Numbered from the stretch's first letter, positions 44,901 through 56,610 are shown. The stretch is DNA of 64,000 nucleotides from Tigriopus japonicus (GCA_010645155.1 CM021318.1:2314811-2378810), one strand, 5' to 3'. Made by a program: numbers and translations. Notes: generated by a model from the letters alone, not told the origin.

Positions 44901-47900
44901 AAGGGAAGTGGTTCTCATGAGAATTTGGGCAGCTCAAGGTTTTTTAATGCCTTCCCCGTCCAAATGACCCACGTGTTATGAAACAGGTTGATTTAAAATG
45001 TATTTACGTTGCAATAGCATTTTGCACTGGCTTGAAAAAATCCTGAACAAGAGACCAGTTCTGCTCTCTAAATACGAGGAAAAGTGATGGTCAAGTTGGT
45101 AACAATCATGCTTAAAACCATGAAGACTTACAGAAATACGTGATACTTTATACCTGTTTCCTCCAAGAGCAATAGTCTTTTTTGTGATGGACCAAAAGTG
45201 CTTTCGGCTAAAATTTCGGTTTCGGTTGTGCCTACCAAAACCGAAAGCAGACATGCACTATTTAGATGGAGTTTGACAACAAAAATCAAAGATTTTTTTG
45301 GTTCAAAAACTTCTAAAATTTAAGTTTTCCGACTCATTAAATTTGCGATTCCCCAAAACATCGAACACTTTGATCAAAAGCTGCTTTTAGTTTCGGTTAA
45401 GAACCCTTTAGGTCCAACACTGGTCTTTTTTGGGAGCCTTTTAGTGAAAACAAATTATTAAAATTACGACAAAATACAGCCTCAAAATGTTAAAATTTGA
45501 AATAAGACCTATTTTAATGGGGAGTCTTTTCAATGCGAAAACCATGAGGCTGCCCAATTTATCATGAGCCGAACCTCTCAATTCATCTCCCAATGAATCA
45601 CTTTGTACGCGGCGGTAAAGTGAGGGTTTTCAAACTTCAAATTAAGTCATTTACGGATATTGAAAAGATCTCAAGCTCTTGACAAAAAGAAATGCGACAA
45701 TGTGACAAGACACTACAGAGACAGGGATTGGGTTTGAATTTCTCCAAAATTATGAAAGAGAATCCTCCACGAGTACCGATGACTGAAATCCATAATTTTT
45801 GACATGTTTCGGCCACTAAACCAAATTTCAATCAGTCATTCAGCTTCAAATCATGACTTGTTTATCCCGCGAGATCTCATTTTGATCACTTGAGAGTGTG
45901 GTGGCTTTGTTTCCATTGAATAGATTTTACTTACTTGATTATTGTTGATTGAAATGAAACAAACGTATTTAAATCAGTGTTCCAAACTTTTTGTAGAAGC
46001 TGGAATGACATAGAAATTGTTCATGCATGCTACTTTCTTAAAATAAAATCTTTCCTCTATTTGGCTTTTTTCGAAAATATCCATCAAAGAACACTCGCTC
46101 AAACGCACGCACGCGGATTAAAAAACAGGGTTTCTTTCAAAGTGACTTGTTTTTGTTTTTTGCCTAGCACAAGGATGGCTCAAGCCAGGATTACTTTCAA
46201 AATACACACTGGGTCCGATTAATACAGTGAAAATTCAACGGAACAATATATTTGTTGCAAAGACCTCACATTTTAGTACAATGATCGGTGTAAGAGGCAT
46301 ATTTTTCGGTGTATTTTTGAAATTCGTCCTGACGTACAGTGGTTCCTGCCTAGCATTACAGGTGGCTCCCTCTGAGAAGTGCATTTAGCTTACTCTCAAC
46401 TGAAGCGAGCAGCTCCCCCTGTAATCACAACAGAACCTTGAACTAGTGATTTGACTTGGGCGCTTGGGCAAGCTTTTTTTCGCGACATCGTACATTGGGG
46501 TCTCCAATTTACCTTTAGTGAAATGGTATTCCCTTCTGCCTACCTATCTTCATAAACCGGTTTTTCATTAAGAATCACTGAAACCAAGGGGGGCGAGAGC
46601 TCAGTGTTTCGGTTTACCAACCGCTAGAGGTCTCCTCGAACGCCTAAATGGGCAGAAAGGAGAATTGTCCGTTATGGACTTCGAGCAAGATGTCGATTAC
46701 AACACGTTCAAGCTTAAATATTTTAACAATCAAGGTGTCATTTGGAGCAAGGTTATGTTTATATTCATTATGTGATAGATATTTTTTCTTTTGCTTTCAT
46801 ACAAATGAGAGGAAAGCGATCTGAAATGTGGAACTTTCTCATTTCCCTTGCGTCACGTTCTTTCCAAATGCTTTAAACATGGGAGATTTTCATACATGTT
46901 ACTTAAAACTTTGAATAAATTCAAATTAAGAGCATAAAATACATCAAAAAGCATTCCATTAACCAATAAAACAAGGATAAATCATGCATAAATGCCAAAA
47001 CTAAAACAGTTCAAAAGTCACTAATGAAGATAACTGCTTTAGATGTACTGCTTTTGAAAAATCTTACAGTCCAATGGTGTGTTTTTTTTACTTGAAGCAT
47101 TGTCAGTACTAAAATAAAAAGTTGGAGTTGAGGTACTTAGTATTAAATTCGAAGGGCTTGCCTTGACATCTACCATTTCAAATGTAGTTATCTTCGCGGT
47201 CTCGTAAAACAATACATTATTTAGCTGGTAGCTCACTTTCAGACACTCTCACATAGTGGTCTGATACAATGCATATTTAGTAATGATAATGTTTATTGCG
47301 ATAAGTTATTTTTCATTGAACAAGAATTTCAACATTAATTTTTGATAATAACGGGCAATAGATAGATGGAGAGAAGGAGGGAAACTAAAGAAAGAATATA
47401 TGTCATAACATAATGAACATATGTAACAGGAATTGCTGCAATATTTGAGTACACAGCATCTTTGAGGAACGTGAAATCAAATTAAAAATGTAATAAAACT
47501 ATTTTGAGATGTTACATCATATTATATTTCTAAAAATGGTTCGTCATCATACCTTAACAATTTGTAACAAAAATCACTGAGAGTTGCTCAATCTATATTC
47601 ATTTATGTTAGGTCAACATGAACTCGGAACATTAAAAATATGATGTTGCACCCTATCCTTGACTGAAGAAAAAACCAAAAGAACCTGAAATTGGACACGG
47701 ATAAGAACAGAATTCAAGAAGATTATGAGAGTTGACACGCAAGGGGTTTAAAATTGAACCAATTAAAGGCTGCAATTCAGGCCTCGGCCTTAATATGACA
47801 AAAACTCACTATAATGAAGTTGACTTATTAGAGGAATATTTGATACGGATTAATTTCATTAAAGAATGCTTAAGTTATAAAAAGTAGCCTCGTCTGCTTG

Positions 47901-49611
47901 GGTCTGTAAATCCACCATCTGTATATTTTGAAGATTACACTCTACTCGATGATAAAGCGAGTATCTTTTTCCATTGCGCCGAGTGCCAAAGGAAATTTCA
48001 AAGCCACAATCCCACAATTCTGCCAAGGAATCTTGTTAAGGGGTACCAGACTATTGAATGATGCCCGTTTGAGAGGAGGGCCTAGCAGAAAATCTTTCTC
48101 GATGTACGGGATCATGTCCCTGAATACAGAATACAGGTATATTCATATATTCACGAAAATGAATATAAACATAATCTTGCTCCAAAGGACACCTTGATTG
48201 ATAACAACATTTTTAGAGTTGTTGGAGCACCCACGAGTTTCTTTATTGTTTATTGAGTTTTCCACACTTACCACCTAGAGGAGTACAAGGAGTATTGGAA
48301 TATGAAAGTAATAAAGTAATGCATGAAAAGTCGGTAATGAATAAAAGAATAAAATAAAATAATTTAGGTGGAGTTAGTTCTACTTTAGAGGCTCTAGTCA
48401 GAGTGACAGGTGTGACTTGAATGTGGGCGGTGCTTGAAGCATCGTTGAATTGGTTCATGGACATTTTCCTTGTCATTACCAAAATTTATCAAGTGTTGGT
48501 TGGTGGGAGATGGAACCTAAAAAAAGCATGCTTTCGAAGATGTATGAAGTACACAATTATTACTCGTGCACGTTTCACTTACCTTGACAAATCCGAATAA
48601 CTTTGGCGGCTTCATGCCTATGGGTCGGTTTGATGTGGCGAGCTTCTCAGTTTGGCTTGCATTTTGGATTGGGTCGACGTTTTGGTCTTGTTTTTGATCA
48701 CCCGTCGCTCATTTCTTCTCGGGAGCCACTTACTTTCACATTTATCCTTGTGGATGAGACACCTTTCTCAAAAGAAGGCTTCTTTCTTCTAATTTGTCTA
48801 TTTGAAAGTCCATCAAGTCTCAAATCCTCGTCAACTCGGGTCGAATGACTAACTGATTCCATTCCAGCAAAATATTTGGAAATCTCCTCTCCATGGTCAG
48901 GAAAAGACAAACAGTCGCGTTGATGAAGAAGGATAGACCCTTTGGGGCAATCTTAACACATCCAAACTTCAAACCATGATGATATTTTCTTGCTTTTCCT
49001 TCAAATTTCTTTCGATTGTATGTAGTGTTTCAGTGCGCCGATCGTTTGTTTTGCCCATTTACACGAACGATCAACAGCTGACTTTCGATAAAGACACCTG
49101 CCGAATTTGAAGCGAGCAGCCTGACGGCGAGCCAAATCAGCCTGAAAATAACGCGCCCCCCTTGACTGAAACGCGCCCCTGACTTTTGTAATTTGGATCA
49201 GGGTTGCAAATTAACCTCAAATTTGTGTTTGCTTGAGTTAGTTAGCAAAGCACAAAATCTCCATTAGGTGACCCTCCCTTGCAACCTCCCGTGAAAAAAC
49301 TTGTCCAAGCCCAGATTTCACATCACTTTCTAAGTGACTTGTTTTTGTTTTTTACCTAGCATTACAGGTGGCTCCCTCTGAGAAATGCATTTTGCTCACT
49401 CTCAATCGAAGCGAGCAGCTTCCCCTGTAATCACAACAGAACCTTGAACTATTTTAGACGGATAGAAGTATTTTCATTTGTTTTGTTTCAGGCCACTTTG
49501 TGTCAAGCTTTTCCAGCCGAGAGTGACTACGAATCTAAGATCTGGACATCTCTTGTGATAACGGGTTTGGGGCTGACCATGTTTGCCTCATTCTTGGCAT
49601 GGCAACGATGA
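41950..49611 (+). CDS. Bcl-2 family apoptosis regulator (BOK/BAK-like), four exons
   Basis: Exons are 41950-42294, 43868-44140, 44638-44799 and 49492-49611, all phase 0, 299 residues. Residues 1-115 are Ser/Glu-rich and disordered. The Bcl-2 core follows: a degenerate BH3 helix (LCLRRNVQQMLDNHALVF; the usual Gly-Asp is absent), BH1 (VLFSNNE|VTWNKIIALFAFAARLAL, across exons 2 and 3), BH2 (LTPFLRRHGGW) and a C-terminal membrane anchor (SLVITGLGLTMFASFLAW). An intron just after the GGW of BH2 is a known hallmark of the family. Members control mitochondrial outer-membrane permeability. LRRHGGW resembles BOK. Intron 1 holds a hAT-type element and intron 3 (4.7 kb) another candidate gene. It converges on HAX1. 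Confidence 0.88.
42328..43048. mobile_element. hAT-type element in Bcl-2-like intron 1
   Basis: Termini are TAGAGCGGCCGAAAATATTTAA and TTAAATATTTTCGGCCGCTCTA, flanked by the exact 8-bp duplication CTTATGAG (42320-42327 and 43049-43056). The ends are rich in a repeated TTAAATATTT motif. The 721-bp element has no coding capacity. Confidence 0.88.
43057..43867. other. Rest of Bcl-2-like intron 1
   Basis: It contains a short GGAGAAAGTT triplet repeat at about 43100-43130. Otherwise nothing is recognised. Confidence 0.5.
44800..46348. other. 5' part of Bcl-2-like intron 3
   Basis: Non-coding. A segment near 44915-44960 (GAGAATTTGGGCAG...) is related to the arms of the foldback element at 57541-58195. 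A GTGACTTGTTTTTGTTTTTTGCCTAGC segment at 46141-46168 recurs at 49334-49360. Confidence 0.45.
46349..49450. repeat. 96-bp direct repeats flanking a split mobile-element-like block
   Basis: 46349-46444 and 49355-49450 are direct copies (CCTAGCATTACAGGTGGCTC...CCTTGAACT) with a few differences. Just inside them, 46545-46590 and 49200-49330 match, in inverted orientation, two adjacent parts of the interior of the foldback element at 17415-18938 (about 18440-18490 and 18265-18410). In this block they are separated by about 2.6 kb, bounded by AAGGGGGGCG (near 46600) and CGCCCCCCTT (near 49157). The block lies in Bcl-2-like intron 3. Confidence 0.6.
48394..48910 (-). CDS. Candidate small gene with a KEN motif, nested in Bcl-2-like intron 3
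   Basis: Three minus-strand segments look like exons: one ending at 48734 with donor GTAAGT (FPDHGEEISKYFAGMES...), one about 48645-48583 (LATSNRPIGMKPPKLFGFVK, donor GTAAGT), and 48516-48394 after a strong TTTTTTAG acceptor, ending in TAG. The last carries INFGNDKENVHEP. KEN boxes are degradation signals read by APC/C-Cdh1 in cell-cycle proteins; the charged, disordered composition fits such a substrate, but the role is speculative. The first acceptor is weak and the true start lies upstream and is uncertain (possibly another exon before 48940). The final two exons are the best supported. Confidence 0.45.
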
Positions 49612-50100
49612 TATTAAGAACAATTAATCCATCCATCATCAAGAATATACGTACAACAACGACAGCAACAACTGCCACACATCCACTTTCGAGTTCGTCT
49701 GGTCCAAGTATTAAAGCAACGGCGCCTTGGGGACGACAAACCAATGAATGACCCCATGGGCCAATATCTTTTTTTTATTTTACACCCTGCCAATCTGTCC
49801 CAAAAATGTTCATAACTAGTCCTGACGACCGCCCAATTTCTCGACGTCCCTGAGTCAAAGTTCCACACAAATTCATTGAAAGGACCCTCCCCAAATGAAC
49901 CTCCAGAGGATCAGCCATTATTAGAACCCTTACCATACAATGACTTATTTGGTAACCATCTCTCCTCAACATAACTCATTTGCATATTTTTCACTTCTTG
50001 TTATCCACAACTGCATTTTTTATTTCTACAGAAACGATTCATACTAAATATATAGCTATGGAAGATGTTCCGAACGAAAATAAACACATGATATTCTGAA

Positions 50101-52930
50101 CTATCGACGGCCAAAAATCCGCTCATAAACCGTCTCTTCATCACTCAAGGAAGGTCCATTCCTCATTTGAGGAGGTTCGTCCATTCGCCTTCGGAATAAA
50201 TCCAAAATACTTGGCCTTGAATGACCTTGATCAAAAGAAGGACCTAAACTGAATCGCTTCATTTCCTCACTATCCGTGTTTTGGAAGCTCTCCGATGTCT
50301 CTTCAGTCCCATCGGGTTGTCTAATTGTGGTCACAGTATGAGATTTGTCGCCAAATTGCCGTGTGACCACGGTCTTTTGTTGACCCTGACCATCTCTTTG
50401 GGTAATGGTGGTTTCAATGGAACCATCGGGACGTTGAATGGTCCTTTGACTGGAACTGGCACTGAAACTGAAGGAATTGGTTCCACCCTGAAAACAAGAC
50501 AGAACTTTAGTGTAGGCTTTTATCTATGAAACACCTTTAAAAGGATTAAGCGAAGAAGCATTTATTCAACATGTTTTACTTTCACGATTTCAAATACTAA
50601 TATTTGTTCTTTTACAGTGTTGATAAATTTGAGAGAAAATTCTTTCTTACATGTTTTTGATTATTCATAGTTGCTTGACAACACCAAATATAGCCGCTAC
50701 AAATGCACAATTTCATTTCATAAAGTGTATTTATGAGAAAAAAATCTTCAACTTCTTTAAAACGGCCTTTCTGTTTTGTTAGATGAAAAAGTATTAGTTT
50801 ATGCAAGAGATCTTGCAAGCAAAAATATCCTTATTTTTTCATTTGGTCAGAAGTACATACAGATAACTTGAGCCACTACTAAAAAGAGTATGGGCATGCG
50901 AATTTCGGTCCCAATCCCTCTACTTTGCCCTGAGGAATCCATTACAGAACAATACGTGCACAGTTCCTTTGCAATAATAACCTCTCACTTCAGAACAATG
51001 ACAGGTTCTAGGAAATAAGTTCTATTTCTAAGAATTACTGTATTGTATTTCATGGCCATGAAGGAGAGTAACAAAACTGAATGAAAAACTAAAGACATTG
51101 GTGAAAGATAAAACCTACTTAGGTGGAAACCTTGCAGGAAACACATTTTTCCAAATGGAAACAATCAATCTCATATTGTTCGTTTCCTTCTGGCTCTCAC
51201 GATGACTTTGTCTCCATGAAAACGTATATTAACTCACCTCGTTTGGGAACCCGAAAAATCGAGAAAAGCCTGACGGTGGACCCGGTTCCGATCTGCTTAA
51301 GGCATTGGGACTTTCAAAAATGCCGGCCAATCCACGTTCCGCCACTTGACTATCCAGATCTTGATCGGCCAATCCCTTGGGATCTTTGGGGTTCCAAGGT
51401 GTCTCTCCAACTCCTTCTTTGAGCATGAATTCCCGACTTCCCGGGGCTTTTTCATCTGTATTGGGATCATTCAATCCTGGAGGAAATCCCGGATGACCCC
51501 AAGAACCCATTGGAGGACCCGAGAAGAAACCTCCTGGAGCGCCAAAAGAACGGAAAATGTCGTCCATTTGTCGCTCAAAGAATTCTGCCATGGCCACGGG
51601 ATTGCTAAAGACATCCACTTGAACCCTGGGATGACTAGGATCACGAGGAATCACCGGATAGGACCTGGAAATAATTTTTCGTTACTAAATTTTTGGTTGC
51701 ATGCGTTTATATATTTTGGCTAAATCCTTTTAATACTTTTTTAATAGAAAATATAGCGTTTTACTAAGAAAACTGTTCAAAGAAATGTTGAACTATTTAA
51801 AGCTACTATAAGAAAAAGGCAAGACTTTCTTAAAAAACTTGATTCAACTTAAGTACTTCAAGAAAACATGGAGAATATTTGAAAAAGTGCAAATTTCTTT
51901 GAAGTTGGAAAATTCCCTTGATTTTTTTCCGAGATATCTTCACTTGGAATGTTTTTATGCAATAAACCCGTCGACAACTTTAGCTCAATGGGAGATGCAC
52001 AAAGGTTGTTCAAGTGAGCAATTGAAATCATACCGCTAGCAGCAAAAGAGGCCATTAGCTGTGCCATAGATATCTTGACTACTGAATGTCGTACGGCCGA
52101 CCGCTTGGTTGGTAAACTAGTACATTGAACAGTCTCCTGGGAATTGATCACAAACCGGTTTATTGTACTGTTTTTCCAACCAACCAAGCGGTCGTCCGCC
52201 ATCCAGTGTCAAGAAATCTATGGCTGTGCTGAGTTGATACAGCAGATTTTAGCAAATCCAAGTCATTTCAATAGTAGCAGGTTTTCAATGAGTTGAGGTC
52301 CCTGGCAATGAATGCTATTTCACATTTACATACATCTGCTTACACCTGGTTGACAATATGCTCAGTTTCTTGGCTAGAAAATGAGATACATAATATCATA
52401 CATTCCTAAAAAGATGCTCTTAATATTTCATTTCTCTACATGGGAAACATTCTTGAATAATAATAATATGCAAGATATTTCTCAGACTCTTTGAATACTT
52501 GCTAAAATTGAAATGCCATGAATTTGTGAAAATGACCCTCTTTTCCCTCTAGCGGTATGATTTAAAATGCTCACCTGAGCAACTTTTGTACAGGTCCCAT
52601 TCAAATGAACAAATTGATTTCCTAACAAAAGATTCCAAGGCCAAATTCTATTACTGGAGTATGGGACATATGGGAACAATTTGATTTTTGCAATATTTCC
52701 TAAATTTCAAAATAATTGCTTTCATCCATGATCTACGTTTGTTTTCCTGCTACAATTTCATTACTCAGCCGTTGTAGCTGTCTGTAATAAAAAACAGCAA
52801 AGTAGAACTAACATATTTACCTGATATCTGCTTCTTCGTCGGATGGATTTATGGGTAATTCGGAAGGAGGAGAAGGATTACGGTTGGATCTTGGATTGAA
52901 AATACCGGAAAACCACTCAGACCAAACCAT
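50101..52930 (-). CDS. HAX1: HAX1-like protein, three exons
   Basis: Minus-strand exons are 52930-52821, 51664-51238 and 50487-50101, GT-AG with matching phases, 307 residues. The protein is Pro/Gly/Phe-rich and follows HAX1 in order: an MVWSEWFSGIF start, FFERQMDDIFRSFGAP, the conserved DLDSQVAERGL, SQRTIQRPDGSIETTIT, TTIRQPDGTEE and a SILDLFRRR C-terminus. HAX1 is a mitochondrial, cortactin- and HtrA2-linked protein that limits apoptosis. A minus-strand poly(A) signal (TTTATT on plus) lies near 50018. It is convergent with the Bcl-2-like gene, about 490 bp apart. Introns contain the dispersed repeats annotated at 51978-52660. Confidence 0.88.
51978..52660. repeat. Dispersed repeat with GCGGTATGATT motif, copies 2 and 3
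   Basis: Two relatives of the 41040-41600 repeat lie in HAX1 intron 1: an inverted motif at 51978-52040 and a direct one at 52549-52612. Inverted CCAACCAAGCGGTC segments are also present at about 52100-52195 (GACCGCTTGGTTGG and CCAACCAAGCGGTC), suggesting a hairpin-like element. Confidence 0.5.
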
Positions 52931-53709
52931 CTTGTGGATTTCTGTCAACTTTTGAGGAGATGTGTAGCTTTAGCTTGTTACGCAAAATCTGACTAAAGAA
53001 TTCTGATGAAATCAATGGAAGGACTTCTTGTTATGAAACAAAACAGGGCTGCCAAAAACAACTTTTTGAATAGGTCAGATGCTCGCCAATACCACATTTC
53101 TAGGCAAAAATGATGGAAAGCAGGAAAAATTAGAATAAAATCGTAGTTTGACAATTACGAAGTACTTGATAGGGAAAGTCTCCGTGGATAAAATTGGTTT
53201 AAATGATGCAAGTGGTTTATAAGGTTAGGGAAGGGGTTGGTTAAGTTTGGCCACGGAGTGGTCAAACTAGCAACTTCACAATAATAAAGAGGAAAGGTCA
53301 CGATTCTTCTAGTAACAACGAACGTTGAGCTGTAAGGAAAGAAAGGTCGATGCCTAGCTGACAGCCTTCCTCGGTTTGTAAGAAAACTAAAAATGCGAAG
53401 ATCTAGGTTTCTGATATTTCTTGTCTTTTAGCGACTCGATACAAAATGAGCTATTTTTGAAGATGAGTAGCATTAAGATCTGACAACTCTTTAAAAAGTT
53501 TGGTTGGAGGTTGAAGGCTCATTGGCATTATTGTGCCCGAGTTCAAGCTTTCCACATAATCTTTAGAATGATCAATTGACACTTTCAACTTTCCCTCAAG
53601 CCTCTTTTAGCCTCAAATAATCCTTAAGCCGTTGTTCATTGTTCAATTTGTAACACACAATCTTCTAGGGATGTGCATGAGCTGATCTTCAAATGCTTTT
53701 AAGGACAGG
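52931..53709. other. HAX1 upstream region
   Basis: No coding segment. A CAGGGCTGCCAAAAACAAC sequence at about 53044 resembles the left terminus of the 19264 element, but no right end was found. Confidence 0.4.
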
Positions 53710-54006
53710 ATGAGACACAATCCCTTTCAAAATCCTTTTCCTAGTCAATCAATTTATCGGGAACCTCATGCTTTGTGGTCACAACCTATTTTTGTCTTTT
53801 TTGTTTTGCATGGACTTAGTCATCCTTCTCCTAACTTACTGAAAATTGCCTTTATGGTCACCCTGGTCTTGATTGTTTTCAATTCATCAGCTGCCCCTCG
53901 TGTCTTCCTTTTCCGCTCGACATCGTACAGAGAAGGTAAGCTCGATTTCTACTCCGTTTTAAATCCGGGATTTTCTCGCCCATCTCAACTTCTTCGACCT
54001 TTATAA
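53710..54006 (+). CDS. Candidate small secreted peptide
   Basis: The open frame gives 98 residues from 53710. From an internal ATG at 53854 it gives 50 residues with a signal-like start (MVTLVLIVFNSSAAP), followed by RVFLFRSTSYREGK... and ending in SQLLRPL. An upstream start would place LLKIAFMVTLVLIVF as an internal signal anchor. An AATAAA follows at about 54013. No known peptide family and no dibasic-amidation site are evident. A short real secreted peptide is possible. Confidence 0.35.
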   Translation: MRHNPFQNPFPSQSIYREPHALWSQPIFVFFVLHGLSHPSPNLLKIAFMVTLVLIVFNSSAAPRVFLFRSTSYREGKLDFYSVLNPGFSRPSQLLRPL

Positions 54007-54358
54007 CCTTGAATAAAGTAAGGCTCAAGCTCGAGGAAGTTCTGTCGGTTCTCTTGTAAAAGACGCAGGTTGGGACAGCAAGATCACAACCTTCATGATC
54101 CTGGTTTCATGAGAGTGTTTTGCTCAGCAGATCGGCTTGGGTTCCGTGTTGAATGCTGTCTCAGACTGAGTCAATGCTAGTAGAATCCATCCATCCGCGA
54201 ATCCCAAGGTATCTTGTCCATCCTGCATCTTTGAGAGAACAACTTTGAGGGCGGGAAAGTTAGGGATTGAGAGTGAATTTGAGATAGTAACGGGGTTGTT
54301 CTCTCATTGATCTTTCAGTCGGATTTCTTGAGAATCGCTTCAACTCAGCTGCAGCAGC

Positions 54359-54553
54359 ATGGACAAGCTTACTTTGGCTCGCGTGACCAAGATCTTGGGT
54401 CGAACCGGATCCCAGGGACAGTGTACCCAGGTCAAGGTGGAGTTCATCGGCGAACAGAACCGACAGATCATCCGGAATGTCAAGGGACCCGTTCGTGAGG
54501 GCGATATCTTGACCTTGCTCGAGTCTGAACGAGAGGCCCGACGACTGAGATAG
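54359..54553 (+). CDS. RpS28: 40S ribosomal protein S28 (eS28)
   Basis: 64 residues, a full-length match by recognition: [20 protein letters not shown], then [23 protein letters not shown] and the C-terminal [12 protein letters not shown]. eS28 sits near the mRNA exit of the 40S subunit. The coding exon is intact. A TTTCAG at 54313-54318 suggests a 5' leader intron. An AATAAA follows near 54641. The neighbouring eL36 gene is on the same strand 1 kb downstream. Confidence 0.97.
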   Translation: MDKLTLARVTKILGRTGSQGQCTQVKVEFIGEQNRQIIRNVKGPVREGDILTLLESEREARRLR

Positions 54554-54729
54554 ATAGAGCGAGCCTAAATAGCTCACTCCTCATGTTCTGTATCGAATGT
54601 ACCCTCCTCGTGGTTCAAGCGATCGCTTTCTCTATTCAGAATAAAATGGCTTGAACAAAACATATTTTGATTGGTTGTTGGCGGTTGAGTTTTCGTGAGT
54701 GGGACGGGTAGATAGCTTTTATTAAATCA

Positions 54730-54940
54730 AGGGTAGTCAACCGATGGGCCGCAGCCCACGTGTGGGCCAAAAGGTGATCATCGGTGGGCCCAAGAGACAT
54801 CCATTGCACTACAGTTGTAGGCGCAGATGTCTTTGATCGCATATTTGTGGGTCCATAAGCCTGCCACCATCTTTTAGGTGGGCCCTGACTTAACCAAATC
54901 AAATTTGGTGGGCCTCGACACTAAAACGGTTGCCGACCCT
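54730..54940 (-). mobile_element. Short GGCCCACC-family hAT-type element, 211 bp
   Basis: It runs from AGGGTAGTCAACCGATGGGCC to GGTTGCCGACCCT and is the most complete short relative of the elements at 17257 and 20736, here in inverted orientation. No 8-bp duplication could be recognised. It lies between the two ribosomal protein genes. Confidence 0.7.
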
Positions 54941-55590
54941 AACCTTGGAGAGAGCGAATTTGTGAAAGAGGTGCAAAGATCTGCTCTTAAAAAGAACAAC
55001 AATAAGCGCCAGACGCCTTTTAATCACAGGTAGTAATGCTATGATACCTGCTAAAAACGTATCTCATGGTTCTTACTCAACGGCCTTTGAATTGGGTGCC
55101 TTGCTTATTCGTTCTTTCGTGTCCTGTAATCCAAGGTTTGGTCAAATTGATCTGGTCTTGAGATTGATCTGAAAATATTAGTGTCTTCCATTTACTACAC
55201 TACTTGACTTATTGACCTGATGATCAATTCTTTTAGAAGAGTTGAAGCCCGAGTTCGAACTAAGATTCAAGGAGTTAAAGTAAACTTTATCCTGAATCAA
55301 CGCTAAGAGCAAATGTCCACAATGAAGTTTCAGAACCGTTAGAGAAATACACGAACTGTTATAAAGTTCATGTGTCTTATACAAAATCAGTATAGTTATT
55401 CAAGGTCTTCTTTTTCTAAATTGTTTAAAAAAAGGTGGGAACGCTAGTTTACTCCATGCCGGTTCGGATTTATGGGTATGTGTTAATATAAGGCACTAGG
55501 GCATGGATTGGTCCGGCTGAGGCTTCCATAGGTTCACTAGGATGGGAAAATCTTGATAGATTAAACAACTTTCAATCCTGTTTCAGCGTC
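54941..55590. other. eL36 upstream region
   Basis: Non-coding. TTTCAG just before the eL36 start (55580-55586) suggests a spliced 5' leader, as is common in ribosomal protein genes. Confidence 0.5.
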
Positions 55591-55899
55591 ATGGCTCCCC
55601 GTTACGAAATCTGCGTCGGTCTCGACAAAGGCCACAAGACCACCGAGAACACCCTCAAGAAGCGACCCGCCAAGGCCAAGGGCAAGCTCTCCAACCACAC
55701 CAAGTTTGTGCGCGATTTGGTCCGCGAGGTCACCGGTTTCTCTCCTTATGAGCGTCGTGCTATGGAGTTGTTGAGGATCTCCAAGGACAAGCGATGCTTG
55801 AAGTTCTTGAAGAAGCGCATCGGAAACCACATCCGTGCCAAGAGGAAGCGTGAGGAGATGTCCAACGTCCTCCAAGCCATGAGGAAGCACGCCAAGTAG
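55591..55899 (+). CDS. RpL36: 60S ribosomal protein L36 (eL36)
   Basis: 102 residues, intact: [57 protein letters not shown] and the basic end [17 protein letters not shown]...AMRKHAK are characteristic of eL36. The codon choice is more GC-rich than the surroundings, as expected for a highly expressed gene. An ATTAAA lies near 55949. Confidence 0.97.
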   Translation: MAPRYEICVGLDKGHKTTENTLKKRPAKAKGKLSNHTKFVRDLVREVTGFSPYERRAMELLRISKDKRCLKFLKKRIGNHIRAKRKREEMSNVLQAMRKHAK

Positions 55900-56610
55900 A
55901 GACCCGAAACTTTTTTGTCTTGGGATTTATTTGTTTGTGATTACGGCTCATTAAACATGATACGCTCGAAACTTGGTTTAGTTCATTTTTTGACCCCCGC
56001 ATCTTCTCAGTCTTGGGTCGGATTAGATTTCTAGGTGAGCACGCCAAAGATGCCGAGTCATAATGTAAAGATTTAGGTTTCCTGACAAACATCAGTCTTT
56101 ACTGGTGTTTAGCTAAGACGGTTGATCTGAAGAATTGGAGGACATTCGTTCTTGGAGTCCTCTTGAACTCTTAAGATCTGGTCAAATTGGTCTGGTTTTA
56201 AGGTAGATTTGAAAAAATTCATGTCTTCCATTGATTAGGCTACTTGAAACTTTTTGATTTATTGATTTATCTTATTTCTTTCTTTAATTGAACCTATTCA
56301 ATATACAATTTCTACTTCAGGTTTGTGGAGATGGTTTCGCCACGACTTGGAAACATTTGACTTTCAAAAAAAGTCTTAGGCGAAAAAAACCGAAACTTAA
56401 AAACAAAGTATTTTACTTACTTGCACTTAACCAATCAATTGAAGTGCAGAAAAATGACTTGACTCTAAAATTCTCGCATGTCTACTTAAGTCCTATATCT
56501 TCAATGAATAAATAAAACTACGTGTAATAAAAGTAATTTGTTTTCAAGTAATTTTATGCCATATTGTCAAGTAGGAGAATTTTTATACCGCTAAAAGTCA
56601 GGGCATTAGT
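55900..56610. other. Intergenic region
   Basis: No convincing coding or repeat structure before the next hAT-type element. Confidence 0.4.

Noticed and set aside
47928..48197. ORF reminiscent of a LINE reverse-transcriptase tail
   Set aside because: The resemblance (RLLNDARLRGG) is too short and no other retrotransposon part is adjacent.
53044..53070. CAGGGCTGCC sequence like a hAT left end
   Set aside because: No matching right end or 8-bp duplication was found.
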